Assembly (NCBI GenBank): GCA_045627045.1
Contig: JAZQMY010000028.1
Span: forward strand, 1 to 21,437
Direction of reading: 5' to 3'
DNA length: 21,437 nt
DNA from: SIG351 sp045627045
GTDB lineage: Bacteria; Bacillota; Clostridia; HGM11327
In this document: positions 5,275-10,903 of the stretch, in pieces
Layout of the letters: each line of letters starts with the position of its first letter
Numbering within the stretch: position 1 is the first letter of the stretch
Made by a program: the position numbers and the translations under genes
Notes under the pieces: generated by a model
Told to the model about the DNA's origin: nothing
The model's database searches: none
What the model saw: the letters and a program-made list of their open reading frames with translations, nothing else

Positions 5275-5407
5275 AGACGTATTTGAGATCATATCGGCTT
5301 CGTTCCAGTATGAATTCGTGCTTGTCCGGGAAGTGGATAAGCCGATATGCAGAATGTATATTATAGCAAAGTCAGATATCGAAAAGAACTGGGAGGCGGC
5401 ATCATGA
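5228..5407 (+). CDS. Hypothetical early phage protein
   Basis: This is a 59-residue protein of unknown function. I place the start at ATG 5228 (MNTTEGMLIRQK) because AAGGGAG at 5215-5221 is correctly spaced; a longer frame from 5180 would overlap the previous gene deeply and has no ribosome binding site. The body (DVFEIISASFQYEFVLVREVDKPICRMYIIAKSDIEKN) alternates like a three-stranded sheet. The stop overlaps the next start as ATGA. Confidence 0.6.
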   Translation: MNTTEGMLIRQKENTEDVFEIISASFQYEFVLVREVDKPICRMYIIAKSDIEKNWEAAS

Positions 5408-5607
5408 AGAGATACAGATACAAGGGCGACAGCAAATACTTGGAGAAGAACGGAATATTCGAAGCGATCGGGTCCGAAGGCCTGACATTGATCAGAGATG
5501 AAAAGGGCGATTGCTTTATATCGGCAACTTTTTTGTCAAACGAAGATATAGAATTTTTTGTAACTGATGAAGCACTCAAAAAGTTTTTTGAAGAAGTAAA
5601 AGAATAA
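5404..5607 (+). CDS. Hypothetical early phage protein
   Basis: This 67-residue protein is unrecognised. The start is ATG 5404 (MKRYRYKGDSKYLEKNG), overlapping the previous stop as ATGA and preceded by GGGAGGCGG at 5391-5399. The pattern of short alternating strands (IFEAIGSEGLTLIRDEKGDCFISATFL) followed by an acidic helix (DEALKKFFEEVKE) resembles small SH3-like phage proteins, but this is only a visual impression. It ends 16 bases before the DUF3846-like gene. Confidence 0.65.
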   Translation: MKRYRYKGDSKYLEKNGIFEAIGSEGLTLIRDEKGDCFISATFLSNEDIEFFVTDEALKKFFEEVKE

Positions 5608-5623
5608 ATACGGAGGTAAAAGT

Positions 5624-6007
5624 ATGAAAGCAATAATCTGTGAGCCGGAGAAGCCGGCAAGAGTGGAAGATGTAGGCGAGAGCCTCAAGGATCTTCAGAA
5701 AATAGTAGGCGGGTATATTGAGACGTTCCCGGCATCACCGGACGGAAGAGGTCCGGTCGTGGGAGTATGCGATGAAGAAGGAAAATTCAAGGATTATAAG
5801 GCATCAAGAGTTATACGAAACTCTGACGGCAGAATAATAGACGTTATTATGGGAACGTTCTTCATTGTCAGGATCGAAGGCGAAGAATTTGTATCATTGC
5901 GTGACGAAGACATTGAAAAGTTCATGAAGATATACGGAAAAGCCGAATATATTGATGTGGATTTTGAAGAAGACAATGATTATTCATTCGGAGGAAGCGA
6001 GGACTGA
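5624..6007 (+). CDS. DUF3846-like protein
   Basis: This 127-residue protein begins with the pattern seen in DUF3846 proteins of phages and plasmids: a short opening strand with a proline (KAIICEPEKPA) and then SLKDLQKIVGGYIETF (about residues 20-35). In the family, conserved residues around LQ..VGG..E and later acidic and asparagine positions are shared, but the biochemical role is unknown. The end is very acidic (DVDFEEDNDYSFGGSED). The start has a good CGGAGGT ribosome binding site. It sits in the early operon between unknown small genes. Family call from recognition, moderate certainty. Confidence 0.65.
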   Translation: MKAIICEPEKPARVEDVGESLKDLQKIVGGYIETFPASPDGRGPVVGVCDEEGKFKDYKASRVIRNSDGRIIDVIMGTFFIVRIEGEEFVSLRDEDIEKFMKIYGKAEYIDVDFEEDNDYSFGGSED

Positions 6008-6010
6008 AGA

Positions 6011-6259
6011 ATGAAATACGGATATTGCAGAGGCTGCAGAAAGCCAATAGTTTTTATTAAGACAATTCGTGGCAAGGATATGCCGTGCGAGCCGGATCCC
6101 GTTATGTACAGACAGAGTGAAAGCGGAAAAGCAAAAATCTTGACTGAAAAGGGATTTACAATAAATGCAGAAATCGTATCGGATCCGAAGAAGGCAGACG
6201 GAAGAGGATATATTCCACACTGGGCGCATTGTTCAGAAGCAGAAAATTTCAGAAAGTGA
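6011..6259 (+). CDS. Small putative zinc-binding early protein
   Basis: This is an 82-residue protein with a likely zinc site: C6-x2-C9 near the N-terminus, C26 in the MPCEP loop, and H70-x2-H73-C74 near the C-terminus (PHWAHC). Similar small proteins (C-x2-C ... PHWxxC) are common in Firmicutes phages, with no known function. It starts three bases after the DUF3846-like stop, using a GCGAGGA site inside that gene's end. The stop codon is the TGA of a TGAGGCGGGAG motif that also acts as ribosome binding site for the next gene. Confidence 0.75.
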   Translation: MKYGYCRGCRKPIVFIKTIRGKDMPCEPDPVMYRQSESGKAKILTEKGFTINAEIVSDPKKADGRGYIPHWAHCSEAENFRK

Positions 6260-6268
6260 GGCGGGAGC

Positions 6269-6508
6269 ATGACTGATAAAATGAAGAGTGAAGTCTATGA
6301 CATAAAGCAGCTTGCGGATATATTCCGCTGCTCGGTCTCAAAGGCCTATGAGATAAAGAAGTGCATCAAAGCTGTAAGTGATATTACCCATAATACGAGA
6401 ATGGTGCACCAGATAGATATAGAAAACTATTTCGCAGTAAACAGGAGGAATCCTTATGACGATCATCAAAGAGAAAAGGAGCGGCAGGATTTTCTGTGTC
6501 GTGAGTGA
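6269..6508 (+). CDS. Small HTH protein, excisionase-like
   Basis: This 79-residue protein has a winged-helix/MerR-like helix-turn-helix at residues about 9-50: VYDIKQLADIFRCSVSKAYE, with a recognition helix followed by a short wing and the IDIENYFAVNRR helix. This arrangement is typical of excisionase-family (HTH_17) DNA-binding proteins, so it may be the Xis partner of the integrase or an early regulator. It is far from the integrase, on the opposite strand. The ribosome binding site is the unusual GAGGCGGGAG at 6258-6267. Its last 53 bases overlap the next gene. Function by family is moderately supported; the Xis role is inference. Confidence 0.7.
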   Translation: MTDKMKSEVYDIKQLADIFRCSVSKAYEIKKCIKAVSDITHNTRMVHQIDIENYFAVNRRNPYDDHQREKERQDFLCRE

Positions 6509-6722
6509 GGCTAAGAGCTGCGAGGAATATTTTGTGCTGATCAGAGGAGAGGACGGAGAAGAACGGCTTCTTTTATTACCTGATATTCTTCGTGCTTATG
6601 AGCCTTACGAAGGAGGTTTCAATGAATTTACAGGACAAGAAGGAGCTTCTGATGGAGCTCCGAAAAAAATACGAAAGTGCAAAAGAGGCTCAGGCTTCTT
6701 ACATAAAAGGTGGAGGCTTTAA
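6456..6722 (+). CDS. Hypothetical early protein with a long out-of-frame tail
   Basis: This 88-codon gene starts at ATG 6456 with a strong AGGAGG site about five bases upstream, inside the preceding gene. The first about 52 residues (RIFCVVSEAKSCEEYFVLIRGEDGEERLLLLPDILRAYEP) look like a compact beta-rich domain. The remaining about 35 residues (from GGFNEF on) overlap the whole first half of the next gene in another frame, and are low-quality basic sequence. A TGA in the third frame at the ATG of the next gene would give the usual ATGA junction, so the present tail may come from a small frameshift. No function is recognised. Confidence 0.6.
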   Translation: MTIIKEKRSGRIFCVVSEAKSCEEYFVLIRGEDGEERLLLLPDILRAYEPYEGGFNEFTGQEGASDGAPKKIRKCKRGSGFLHKRWRL

Positions 6723-6822
6723 TCCGAAGATGATAATAAAGTTATCAAAAGAGAAAGTCAAAGCTCAGTATGTACTCGATGCAGTGACAGAGAAAATCAG
6801 AAAAGAGGGGAATGATATCTGA
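6622..6822 (+). CDS. Hypothetical small helical protein
   Basis: This is a 66-residue, highly charged protein (LQDKKELLMELRKKYESAKEAQASY, then LSKEKVKAQYVLDAVTEKIRKEG), probably two antiparallel helices forming a small coiled coil. I use ATG 6622 because AAGGAGG at 6610-6616 is ideally placed; an upstream ATG at 6592 has no such site. Its stop overlaps the next start by one base (TGATG). No function can be assigned. Confidence 0.7.
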   Translation: MNLQDKKELLMELRKKYESAKEAQASYIKGGGFNPKMIIKLSKEKVKAQYVLDAVTEKIRKEGNDI

Positions 6823-6917
6823 TGCTTGCAGAATACTTTGCTCTGCTTGCCATGCAGATCGTCGCCCTTGTTTTCGGAATACGAGGAATCATAAATATGC
6901 GGAGGGAAAAGAAATGA
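6822..6917 (+). CDS. 31-residue membrane micro-peptide
   Basis: ATG 6822 opens a 31-codon frame: MLAEYFALLAMQIVALVFGI followed by RGIINMRREKK. Residues about 5-24 form a single hydrophobic helix and the end is strongly basic, so it would be an N-out, C-in membrane peptide by the positive-inside rule. It overlaps the upstream stop by one base (TGATG) and its own stop overlaps the next start by four bases (ATGA), which supports real, coupled translation. The purine-rich AAAAGAGGGG upstream can serve as ribosome binding site. It is the second such peptide in the operon; its role is unknown. Confidence 0.6.
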   Translation: MLAEYFALLAMQIVALVFGIRGIINMRREKK

Positions 6918-7474
6918 CAAAAGTAAAACCGATCATATTCAATACCGAGATGGTTGAAGCCATTCTGGACGGAAGAAAAAGCCAGACGAGACGGCTTATA
7001 GAACCGGATACAGCGGATCACATTATTTCTGTTAACGGAAAGAAAATCGTGACAGAGATAGGAGAAGTGCCGATAGAAGCTCTTGCACCGGTGCTGCCCG
7101 GATACGTGCTCTGGGTGCGGGAAACATACACAGACTATTACGGTAAGTTCATATATAAAGCGGATGTAACCATACCGGACAGGATCCGCTGGAGGCCGTC
7201 AATTCACATGCCGAAAGAGGCTGCAAGATTATTCCTGAAAGTGCGAAGCATCAGAGCTGAGAGACTTCAGGACATAGGCGGATGCGATCTGGTAATGGAA
7301 GGACTTTCACCCGGTAATCTCTGCGACTTCGGAGAAGAGTTTGAAAAAGGCGAGTTTGCTGATCTATGGGATGGCACATTGTCAAAGAACAAAATAAAGA
7401 AATACGGCTGGGATGCTAATCCCTGGGTGTGGGTAATCACATTTGAGAGGACAGAATATGCTGGTAAATTGTAA
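6914..7474 (+). CDS. ASCH-domain protein
   Basis: This 186-residue protein starts at ATG 6914 (MTKVKPIIFNTEMVEAILDG) after a GCGGAGGG site. Its N-terminal pattern (hydrophobic strand, MVEAILDGRKSQTRRLI, then PGYVLWVRETY and a C-terminal WVITFER strand) is that of the ASCH family seen in many phages. ASCH domains have a beta-barrel fold related to PUA and are thought to bind or modify RNA or nucleotides. No activity can be assigned here. Some phage members are annotated as morphogenesis proteins without evidence. The next gene overlaps its end by 17 bases, and the ATGA junction with the preceding peptide indicates coupled translation. Confidence 0.75.
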   Translation: MTKVKPIIFNTEMVEAILDGRKSQTRRLIEPDTADHIISVNGKKIVTEIGEVPIEALAPVLPGYVLWVRETYTDYYGKFIYKADVTIPDRIRWRPSIHMPKEAARLFLKVRSIRAERLQDIGGCDLVMEGLSPGNLCDFGEEFEKGEFADLWDGTLSKNKIKKYGWDANPWVWVITFERTEYAGKL

Positions 7475-7724
7475 AATTTGCGGCAAGCCCTTCGACAAAA
7501 GATCGAAGTCCGAGTGCTGCTCGCCTAAGTGCCGTGCAGAGCACAAAAGGCAGTATGATCTGGTCCATAAGAAAAACAGACCGGTCAAACCGAGAAAGGA
7601 CTATATAAACACGATAATCGATGCAGCTGACGAATACAACCGTACTCATGGGACGTCGCTCAGCTACGGTAAATATCTGGAAATGTTATATGCTAATTCA
7701 CACAGAATGGAGAGAAAATCATGA
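7458..7724 (+). CDS. Small zinc-finger protein
   Basis: This is an 88-residue protein with a zinc-ribbon-like N-terminus: C-x2-C in NCKICGKPF and then CCSPKCR, the classic pattern of phage proteins with one CxxC...CCSxxC zinc knuckle. A basic stretch follows (EHKRQYDLVHKKNRPVKPRKDY), consistent with nucleic-acid binding, then a helix. The start is ATG 7458 (MLVNCKICGK), with GAGAGGACAG upstream; an earlier in-frame ATG (7443) lacks a site. The stop overlaps the next start as ATGA. A role as DNA-binding accessory protein is inference. Confidence 0.72.
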   Translation: MLVNCKICGKPFDKRSKSECCSPKCRAEHKRQYDLVHKKNRPVKPRKDYINTIIDAADEYNRTHGTSLSYGKYLEMLYANSHRMERKS

Positions 7725-7879
7725 CAAGAGAGCAGAAAGCAAAAGAACGTGCGAAGCTCATTGAAGAACAAAGGAAGAAAGACAGAGAGATTCTTGAAGA
7801 ACATTCAAGAAGACTTGAAGCGCTCAGAGCTCAACAAAAAGAAGCAGAAGCTACTACAATCGCCTTAAAAGAAAACTGA
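7721..7879 (+). CDS. 52-residue charged helical protein
   Basis: ATG 7721 overlaps the upstream stop as ATGA and opens 52 codons ending at a TGA at 7877-7879. The protein is one long charged helix (TREQKAKERAKLIEEQRKK, then REILEEHSRRLEALRAQQKE) with heptad-like hydrophobic spacing, probably a coiled coil. It ends 26 bases before the SSB start, and its stop codon is the first part of a TGAGGCGGGA motif. Composition and junctions support coding; I recognise no family. Confidence 0.6.
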   Translation: MTREQKAKERAKLIEEQRKKDREILEEHSRRLEALRAQQKEAEATTIALKEN

Positions 7880-7905
7880 GGCGGGACATACAGGGAGGTC
7901 AACAC

Positions 7906-8295
7906 ATGAATAAGGTTTGGTTATTCGGGCGTCCGACAAAGGATCCTGAATTAAGATACACGCCATCAAATATAGCTTCATGCACGTTTACTCTGGCGGT
8001 CCAGCGTGAATATAAAAATGCAGATGGCAAATACGATTGTGATTTTATTCCGATCGTAATATGGCGTCAGGCAGCAGAATATGCCGCAAAATATCTGAAG
8101 AAGGGAAAGCGTGTTTCTCTCTCCGGGAGGATACAGACGAGAAATTACAAAACGCAGGACGGCTCTACACGGTACGTTACAGAGGTGATTGCCGAAACCG
8201 TAAAATGTATCGACTATGAAGCAGAAACTGCTGAGGCGGCTTATGAGGCTCCTGCAGGCTTTGCTGAGGTCGATGATAATGACATACCAATCTGA
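7906..8295 (+). CDS. ssb: Single-stranded DNA-binding protein
   Basis: This 129-residue protein coats single-stranded DNA during phage replication and recombination. Residues 1-105 are the OB fold, starting MNKVWLFGRPTKDPELRYTP and containing the family blocks FTLAVQRE, DFIPIVIWRQAAEYAAKYLKKG and VSLSGRIQTRNY. The C-terminal tip is acidic, DDNDIPI, the usual peptide for recruiting partner proteins. The linker is short, as in many phage SSBs. The start is supported by GGGAGGTC at 7892-7899. The replisome organiser follows after eight bases. Confidence 0.96.
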   Translation: MNKVWLFGRPTKDPELRYTPSNIASCTFTLAVQREYKNADGKYDCDFIPIVIWRQAAEYAAKYLKKGKRVSLSGRIQTRNYKTQDGSTRYVTEVIAETVKCIDYEAETAEAAYEAPAGFAEVDDNDIPI

Positions 8296-8303
8296 GGTGA
8301 TAT

Positions 8304-9032
8304 ATGAGCGAGAACAAACGGTTTTACTGGCTGAAGCTTCACGAGGATTTTTTTCATAGCAAACGTATCAAAAAGCTTCGCTCAATTGCAGGAGGAGATA
8401 CTTATCTTATCATATATCTTAAAATGCAGCTGCTTGCTATCAATTCGGAAGGAGTCCTCTTCTATGACGGCATAGAGTCGGACTTTGCAACTGAGATCGC
8501 ACTTGATCTGGATGAGGAAGTGGACGACGTTCGGGTAACGCTTGACTATCTGATCCGGACGGGACTTTGTACAACAGAGGACGGGACAAGCTATCGATTC
8601 CCGTATGTGCTATATAATACAGGATCTGAAACTGCAAGTACTCTCAGATCCAGAGAGAGCAGGGAAAGAAGTAAACTGTTGCAATGCAACAATCTTGCAA
8701 CGCTTACGCAACGTCTTTGCAACAACGTGCAACAATCGTGCAACGGAGAGATAGATATAGATACAGATACAGATATAGATACAGATATAGATACAGAACG
8801 AGAGGGGAGAGAGGCGGCCACTCACCTGTATGGGAGTTATGGCAATGTTCTTCTGTCTGAGGCGGAGGTTGATAGACTCCATAAACAGTATCCTCGTGAT
8901 TATCTTGAGAAAATCGAGAGGCTCAGTAGTTACATAGCTTCTTCCGGAAAAAGATATCAGAGCTGTTACGAGACAATAATTCGTTGGGCATCAATGGACA
9001 GCAGAAGAAATGAGGCGGGAAGTGGGAAGTGA
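8304..9032 (+). CDS. Phage replisome organiser (Rep_Org_N type), carries the origin
   Basis: This 242-residue protein probably binds the phage origin and loads the host helicase. Residues about 6-120 match the N-terminal domain of phage replisome organisers (FYWLKLHEDFFHSKRIKKLR, then TYLIIYLKMQLLAINSEGVL), a winged-helix DnaD/DnaB-like domain. Residues about 126-165 are an unusual linker encoded by repeats: an Asn/Gln/Cys-rich part from GCAAC iterons and an Asp-Ile/Asp-Thr part from GATAYA hexamers. The C-terminal part (about 170-242) contains YLEKIERLSSYIASSGKRYQSCYETIIRW, a DnaD-C-like segment for helicase-loader contact. The DNA of the linker is very probably the origin itself, as in lambda O and many Gram-positive phages. 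A helicase loader gene is not visible downstream. Confidence 0.88.
   Translation: MSENKRFYWLKLHEDFFHSKRIKKLRSIAGGDTYLIIYLKMQLLAINSEGVLFYDGIESDFATEIALDLDEEVDDVRVTLDYLIRTGLCTTEDGTSYRFPYVLYNTGSETASTLRSRESRERSKLLQCNNLATLTQRLCNNVQQSCNGEIDIDTDTDIDTDIDTEREGREAATHLYGSYGNVLLSEAEVDRLHKQYPRDYLEKIERLSSYIASSGKRYQSCYETIIRWASMDSRRNEAGSGK
8678..8795. other. Predicted phage replication origin inside the replisome organiser gene
   Basis: Six GCAAC iterons begin at 8686, 8697, 8708, 8719, 8729 and 8740, with spacings of 11, 11, 11, 10 and 11 bp, one helical turn each. The first sits in the dyad GTTGC-AAT-GCAAC (8678-8690). They are followed directly by seven GATAYA hexamers (8754-8795), AT-rich and likely to unwind easily. 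Iterons on one face of the helix next to an unwinding element, within the initiator gene, is the standard origin layout of temperate phages. Confidence 0.75.
8754..8795 (+). repeat. Seven tandem GATAYA hexamers
   Basis: The hexamers GATATA and GATACA alternate with one irregularity over 42 bp (ATA, ACA, ACA, ATA, ACA, ATA, ACA endings) and encode alternating Asp-Ile and Asp-Thr. A 12-bp higher unit is visible. Copy number could vary between strains without changing the frame. Confidence 0.85.
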
Positions 9033-9249
9033 TCGAGAGCAGAAATATATTGTTTGCCCGTTCTATTGCCGATCAGAGGGGAACAAGGTTGTTTGCGAAG
9101 GAACTTCAGAAGATAACAGGATACATCTGACATTCAACAATCTTTCACCTCGAAATCATCATATGCACGAGTACTGTATGACGTTCAATTACTCGAACTG
9201 TCCGATAGCCAGGGCATTGGGAGGCAAATATGATAACAAGAAAAAATAA
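9010..9249 (+). CDS. Small Cys-rich phage protein, probable zinc binder
   Basis: This is a 79-residue protein of a type common in Firmicutes phages near replication genes: YIVCPFYC, then VVCEG, YCMTF and NCPIARAL, giving five or more cysteines and several histidines that could bind zinc. The function of the group is unknown. The start is uncertain. ATG 9010 overlaps the previous gene by 23 bases, while GTG 9022 in the same frame is better placed behind the GAGGCGGGA element (9012-9020). Either way the Cys-rich body is unaffected. The last 20 bases overlap the DUF1064 gene. Confidence 0.72.
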   Translation: MRREVGSDREQKYIVCPFYCRSEGNKVVCEGTSEDNRIHLTFNNLSPRNHHMHEYCMTFNYSNCPIARALGGKYDNKKK

Positions 9250-9589
9250 ATGCGCAAACGAAAAGGTCCTGCTGGACGGGATCTTCTTCGCTTCCAAGAA
9301 AGAAGCAAGAAGATACGCAGAGCTCAGGCTGCTGGAAAGAGGACACGTCATCTCTGATCTGCGATGGCAGGTCCATTTTGAGATTATACCGAAGCAGATG
9401 GATCCGACGAATAAGAAGGTCCTTGAGCGCAAGTGCGAGTACATAGCGGATTTTGTGTATAAGGACAAGGACGGAAATTTTGTCGTTGAGGACGCAAAGG
9501 GCGTAAAAACAGGAGCAACATACGAGCTTTTTGTGGTTAAGAGAAAGCTTATGCTTCAGATGTACGGTATCAGGGTGAAGGAAGTATGA
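9230..9589 (+). CDS. DUF1064 nuclease-like protein
   Basis: This 119-residue protein matches the DUF1064 phage family closely in layout: NKCANEKVLLDGIFFASKKE (substrate-side N-terminus), ARRYAELRLLERGHVISDL, a strand with FEIIP, then CEYIADFVYKDKDGNFVVEDAKGVKT and KRKLMLQMYGI. The glutamate of SKKEARRY, the aspartate of YIADF and the VVEDAKG motif have the spacing of a PD-(D/E)XK nuclease core. Family members are thought to act like small resolvases or structure-specific nucleases on replication intermediates before packaging. The start has GGGAGG about eight bases upstream. Family call is firm; biochemical role is inference. Confidence 0.85.
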   Translation: MITRKNKCANEKVLLDGIFFASKKEARRYAELRLLERGHVISDLRWQVHFEIIPKQMDPTNKKVLERKCEYIADFVYKDKDGNFVVEDAKGVKTGATYELFVVKRKLMLQMYGIRVKEV

Positions 9590-9612
9590 AGTAATTGAGA
9601 AGGAGTGATTTG

Positions 9613-9939
9613 ATGGAGGACAGAAAAGAAATACTGAAACGAGATTTTTCAGAAGAGTTCGTACACAAAATGCAGAACGCAATAGAAATGAGCCACTATA
9701 AATACGGTTATGCATCGAAAACGTATCCGGAGCTTGCTCAGGCCCGCAAATGCATAGCAGAAAGACTTGAGCTTTACGAGCAGACACATAATACCGAAAA
9801 TCTTGTTGACGTGGCTAACTTTGCGATGCTTGAATATATGTATCCGTCATTTTCAGATGCGAAATACATCCCGACAGACAGTTCGGCCTCTCCCGGACTT
9901 GCAGGAGGAATTTCGTATAAGGAGCTTATGGACGATTAG
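9613..9939 (+). CDS. Conserved phage protein of unknown function
   Basis: This 108-residue protein starts at ATG 9613 (MEDRKEILKRDFSEEF) behind an AGAAGGAG site; an upstream in-frame ATG at 9595 precedes that site. The first half is helical and charged. The second half contains NLVDVANFAMLEYMYPSF followed by a TDSSASPGLAGGISYKELMDD end. This ending (EYMYP, then TDS...SPGL.GG.S.KE) is familiar from many Clostridia and Bacillus phage genomes at the end of the early operon, with no known role. It is the last gene before the terminator that closes the early region and before the cargo island. Confidence 0.75.
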   Translation: MEDRKEILKRDFSEEFVHKMQNAIEMSHYKYGYASKTYPELAQARKCIAERLELYEQTHNTENLVDVANFAMLEYMYPSFSDAKYIPTDSSASPGLAGGISYKELMDD

Positions 9940-9994
9940 GAGAAAAAAGTAGTGGGGTAATTTATTATTATGCATCTGAGGCGGGAGAATAAGT

Positions 9995-10022
9995 ATACCG
10001 GGCGAAAGCCCGGTTATTTTTT
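9995..10022 (+). terminator. Terminator closing the early operon (copy 1 of duplicated hairpin)
   Basis: ACCGGGC (9997-10003), a GAAA tetraloop and GCCCGGT (10008-10014) form a perfect seven-pair stem, followed by TATTTTTT (10015-10022). It ends early transcription before the cargo island. The 19-bp core ATACCGGGCGAAAGCCCGG recurs exactly at 11410-11428. Confidence 0.9.
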
Positions 10023-10094
10023 GCTGAGGCTGAGATATATAACATCTGCATTGAGGCGGATTACATAAATGACAAAAATTGCAAAAAATAAGCC

Positions 10095-10123
10095 TTGACA
10101 AATACACTTCGCTATGTTATAAT
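10095..10123 (+). promoter_or_regulatory. Own promoter of the cargo (hicA) operon
   Basis: TTGACA (10095-10100) and TATAAT (10118-10123) are perfect consensus hexamers 17 bases apart. It lies between the early terminator and the HicA-like gene, with a GGAGGGAG ribosome binding site at 10147-10154. It should be active during lysogeny. No clear dyad operator for HicB autoregulation is visible over it. Confidence 0.9.
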
Positions 10124-10155
10124 AGTGCCACTAAAAAATAGTTGCAGGAGGGAGA

Positions 10156-10413
10156 ATGAGTCAAACAGAAAAGGCTATTGAAAGATTGAAGTCTTGCCCT
10201 AAAGATTACACGTTTGAAGAAGCTAGTGCATTGTTATCAAGAATGGGCTTTGAAGAACAGAACAAGGGAAAGACTTCTGGTTCACGAGTGCGATTTTATA
10301 GAGCAAAAGATGGAAAGAAAATTGATTTGCATAAACCTCATCCGCAATCAATTATGAAATCATATGTTGTAAAGGAATTGATAAAATTTTTAGAGGATAT
10401 TGGAGAATTATAA
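10156..10413 (+). CDS. hicA: HicA-like toxin
   Basis: This 85-residue protein resembles HicA toxins, small double-stranded-RNA-binding-fold ribonucleases that cut translated mRNAs. The fold is readable: helix 1 (AIERLKSC), helix with EEASALLSRMGFEE, the KTSGSRVRFYR hairpin (39-49), DGKKIDLHKPHP (52-63) and the C-terminal helix SYVVKELIKFLEDIGEL. Many HicA toxins have a histidine after the GS of the hairpin (GSH); here it is arginine (R44), as in a subgroup with GSR-x-x-F and LHKPHP, where H59 or H62 might serve instead. Length is typical. It is first in the operon, with its own promoter, and its last base is the first base of the antitoxin start (TAATGG junction). Toxin-first order is normal for HicAB. 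Confidence 0.85.
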   Translation: MSQTEKAIERLKSCPKDYTFEEASALLSRMGFEEQNKGKTSGSRVRFYRAKDGKKIDLHKPHPQSIMKSYVVKELIKFLEDIGEL

Positions 10414-10889
10414 TGGAAAACACATTACAGTATAAAGGGTATTTTACCAACATTGCTTTTTCTGTGGAAGACAAAGTTCTTCACGGAAAAATTGAAGGCA
10501 TTGATGATCTGGTAACATTTGAGAGTGATAGTATTTTGGATATAGAAGAAGAGTTTCATAACGCTGTTGATGATTATTTGGATTTTTGCAAAGAAGTCGG
10601 GAAAGAGCCGACGAAAGCATATAAGGGATCATTTAATGTTAGAATAGACCCACAACTTCATAAAAAAATTGCATTAGAGGCAGCTAAGAAAGGAATTTCT
10701 TTGAATCAAGCCGTTGAAAAAGCAATTGAACAATATCTTTATGATGGAGATGGCTACTCGAGAGTTGCTTCAAGTGAAAGAAAAATATCAGATATTATGA
10801 AAGAAGATTGGGTTTCCGGTGATGCATGGCAATACAATCAGGCTAATGCAAATTATAAATATGCTTCAATCTCAAGTTATGGCAATTAA
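10413..10889 (+). CDS. hicB: HicB-like antitoxin with aromatic C-terminal extension
   Basis: This is a 158-residue antitoxin. Residues about 5-65 form the partial RNase-H-like HicB domain that binds HicA (YKGYFTNIAFSVEDKVLHGK, then a DIEEEFHNAVDDYLDFC helix). Residues about 72-110 are a ribbon-helix-helix DNA-binding domain (GSFNVRIDPQLHKKIALEAA, GISLNQAVEKAIEQYL) for operon autoregulation. HicB proteins usually end about here, but this one continues for 48 residues (111-158), rich in Trp and Tyr (W133, W139, Y141, Y148, Y150, Y156). With a SecB-like gene next, this tail is a good candidate for a chaperone addiction domain, which makes antitoxin folding depend on the chaperone. HicB identity is strong; the addiction role is inference from context. 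Confidence 0.85.
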   Translation: MENTLQYKGYFTNIAFSVEDKVLHGKIEGIDDLVTFESDSILDIEEEFHNAVDDYLDFCKEVGKEPTKAYKGSFNVRIDPQLHKKIALEAAKKGISLNQAVEKAIEQYLYDGDGYSRVASSERKISDIMKEDWVSGDAWQYNQANANYKYASISSYGN

Positions 10890-10903
10890 AAAGGAGAATG
10901 ACA

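Noticed and set aside
8754..8795. GATAYA hexamers as a CRISPR array
   Set aside because: Six-base units without spacers, inside a coding frame; a simple tandem repeat near the iterons.
8591..8882. Minus-strand frames with long Ser-Ile-Ser-Val or Ile-Cys-Ile-Tyr repeats
   Set aside because: These are translations of the reverse of the GATAYA tract in the replisome organiser gene, not proteins.
9185..9787. Minus-strand 200-codon frame over the DUF1064 gene
   Set aside because: Antisense to a recognised family gene; no start site and no domain pattern.
9940..10155. A gene in the 216-bp gap before hicA
   Set aside because: It holds only a terminator, two TGAGGCGG elements and the hicA promoter; no start with a ribosome binding site was seen.
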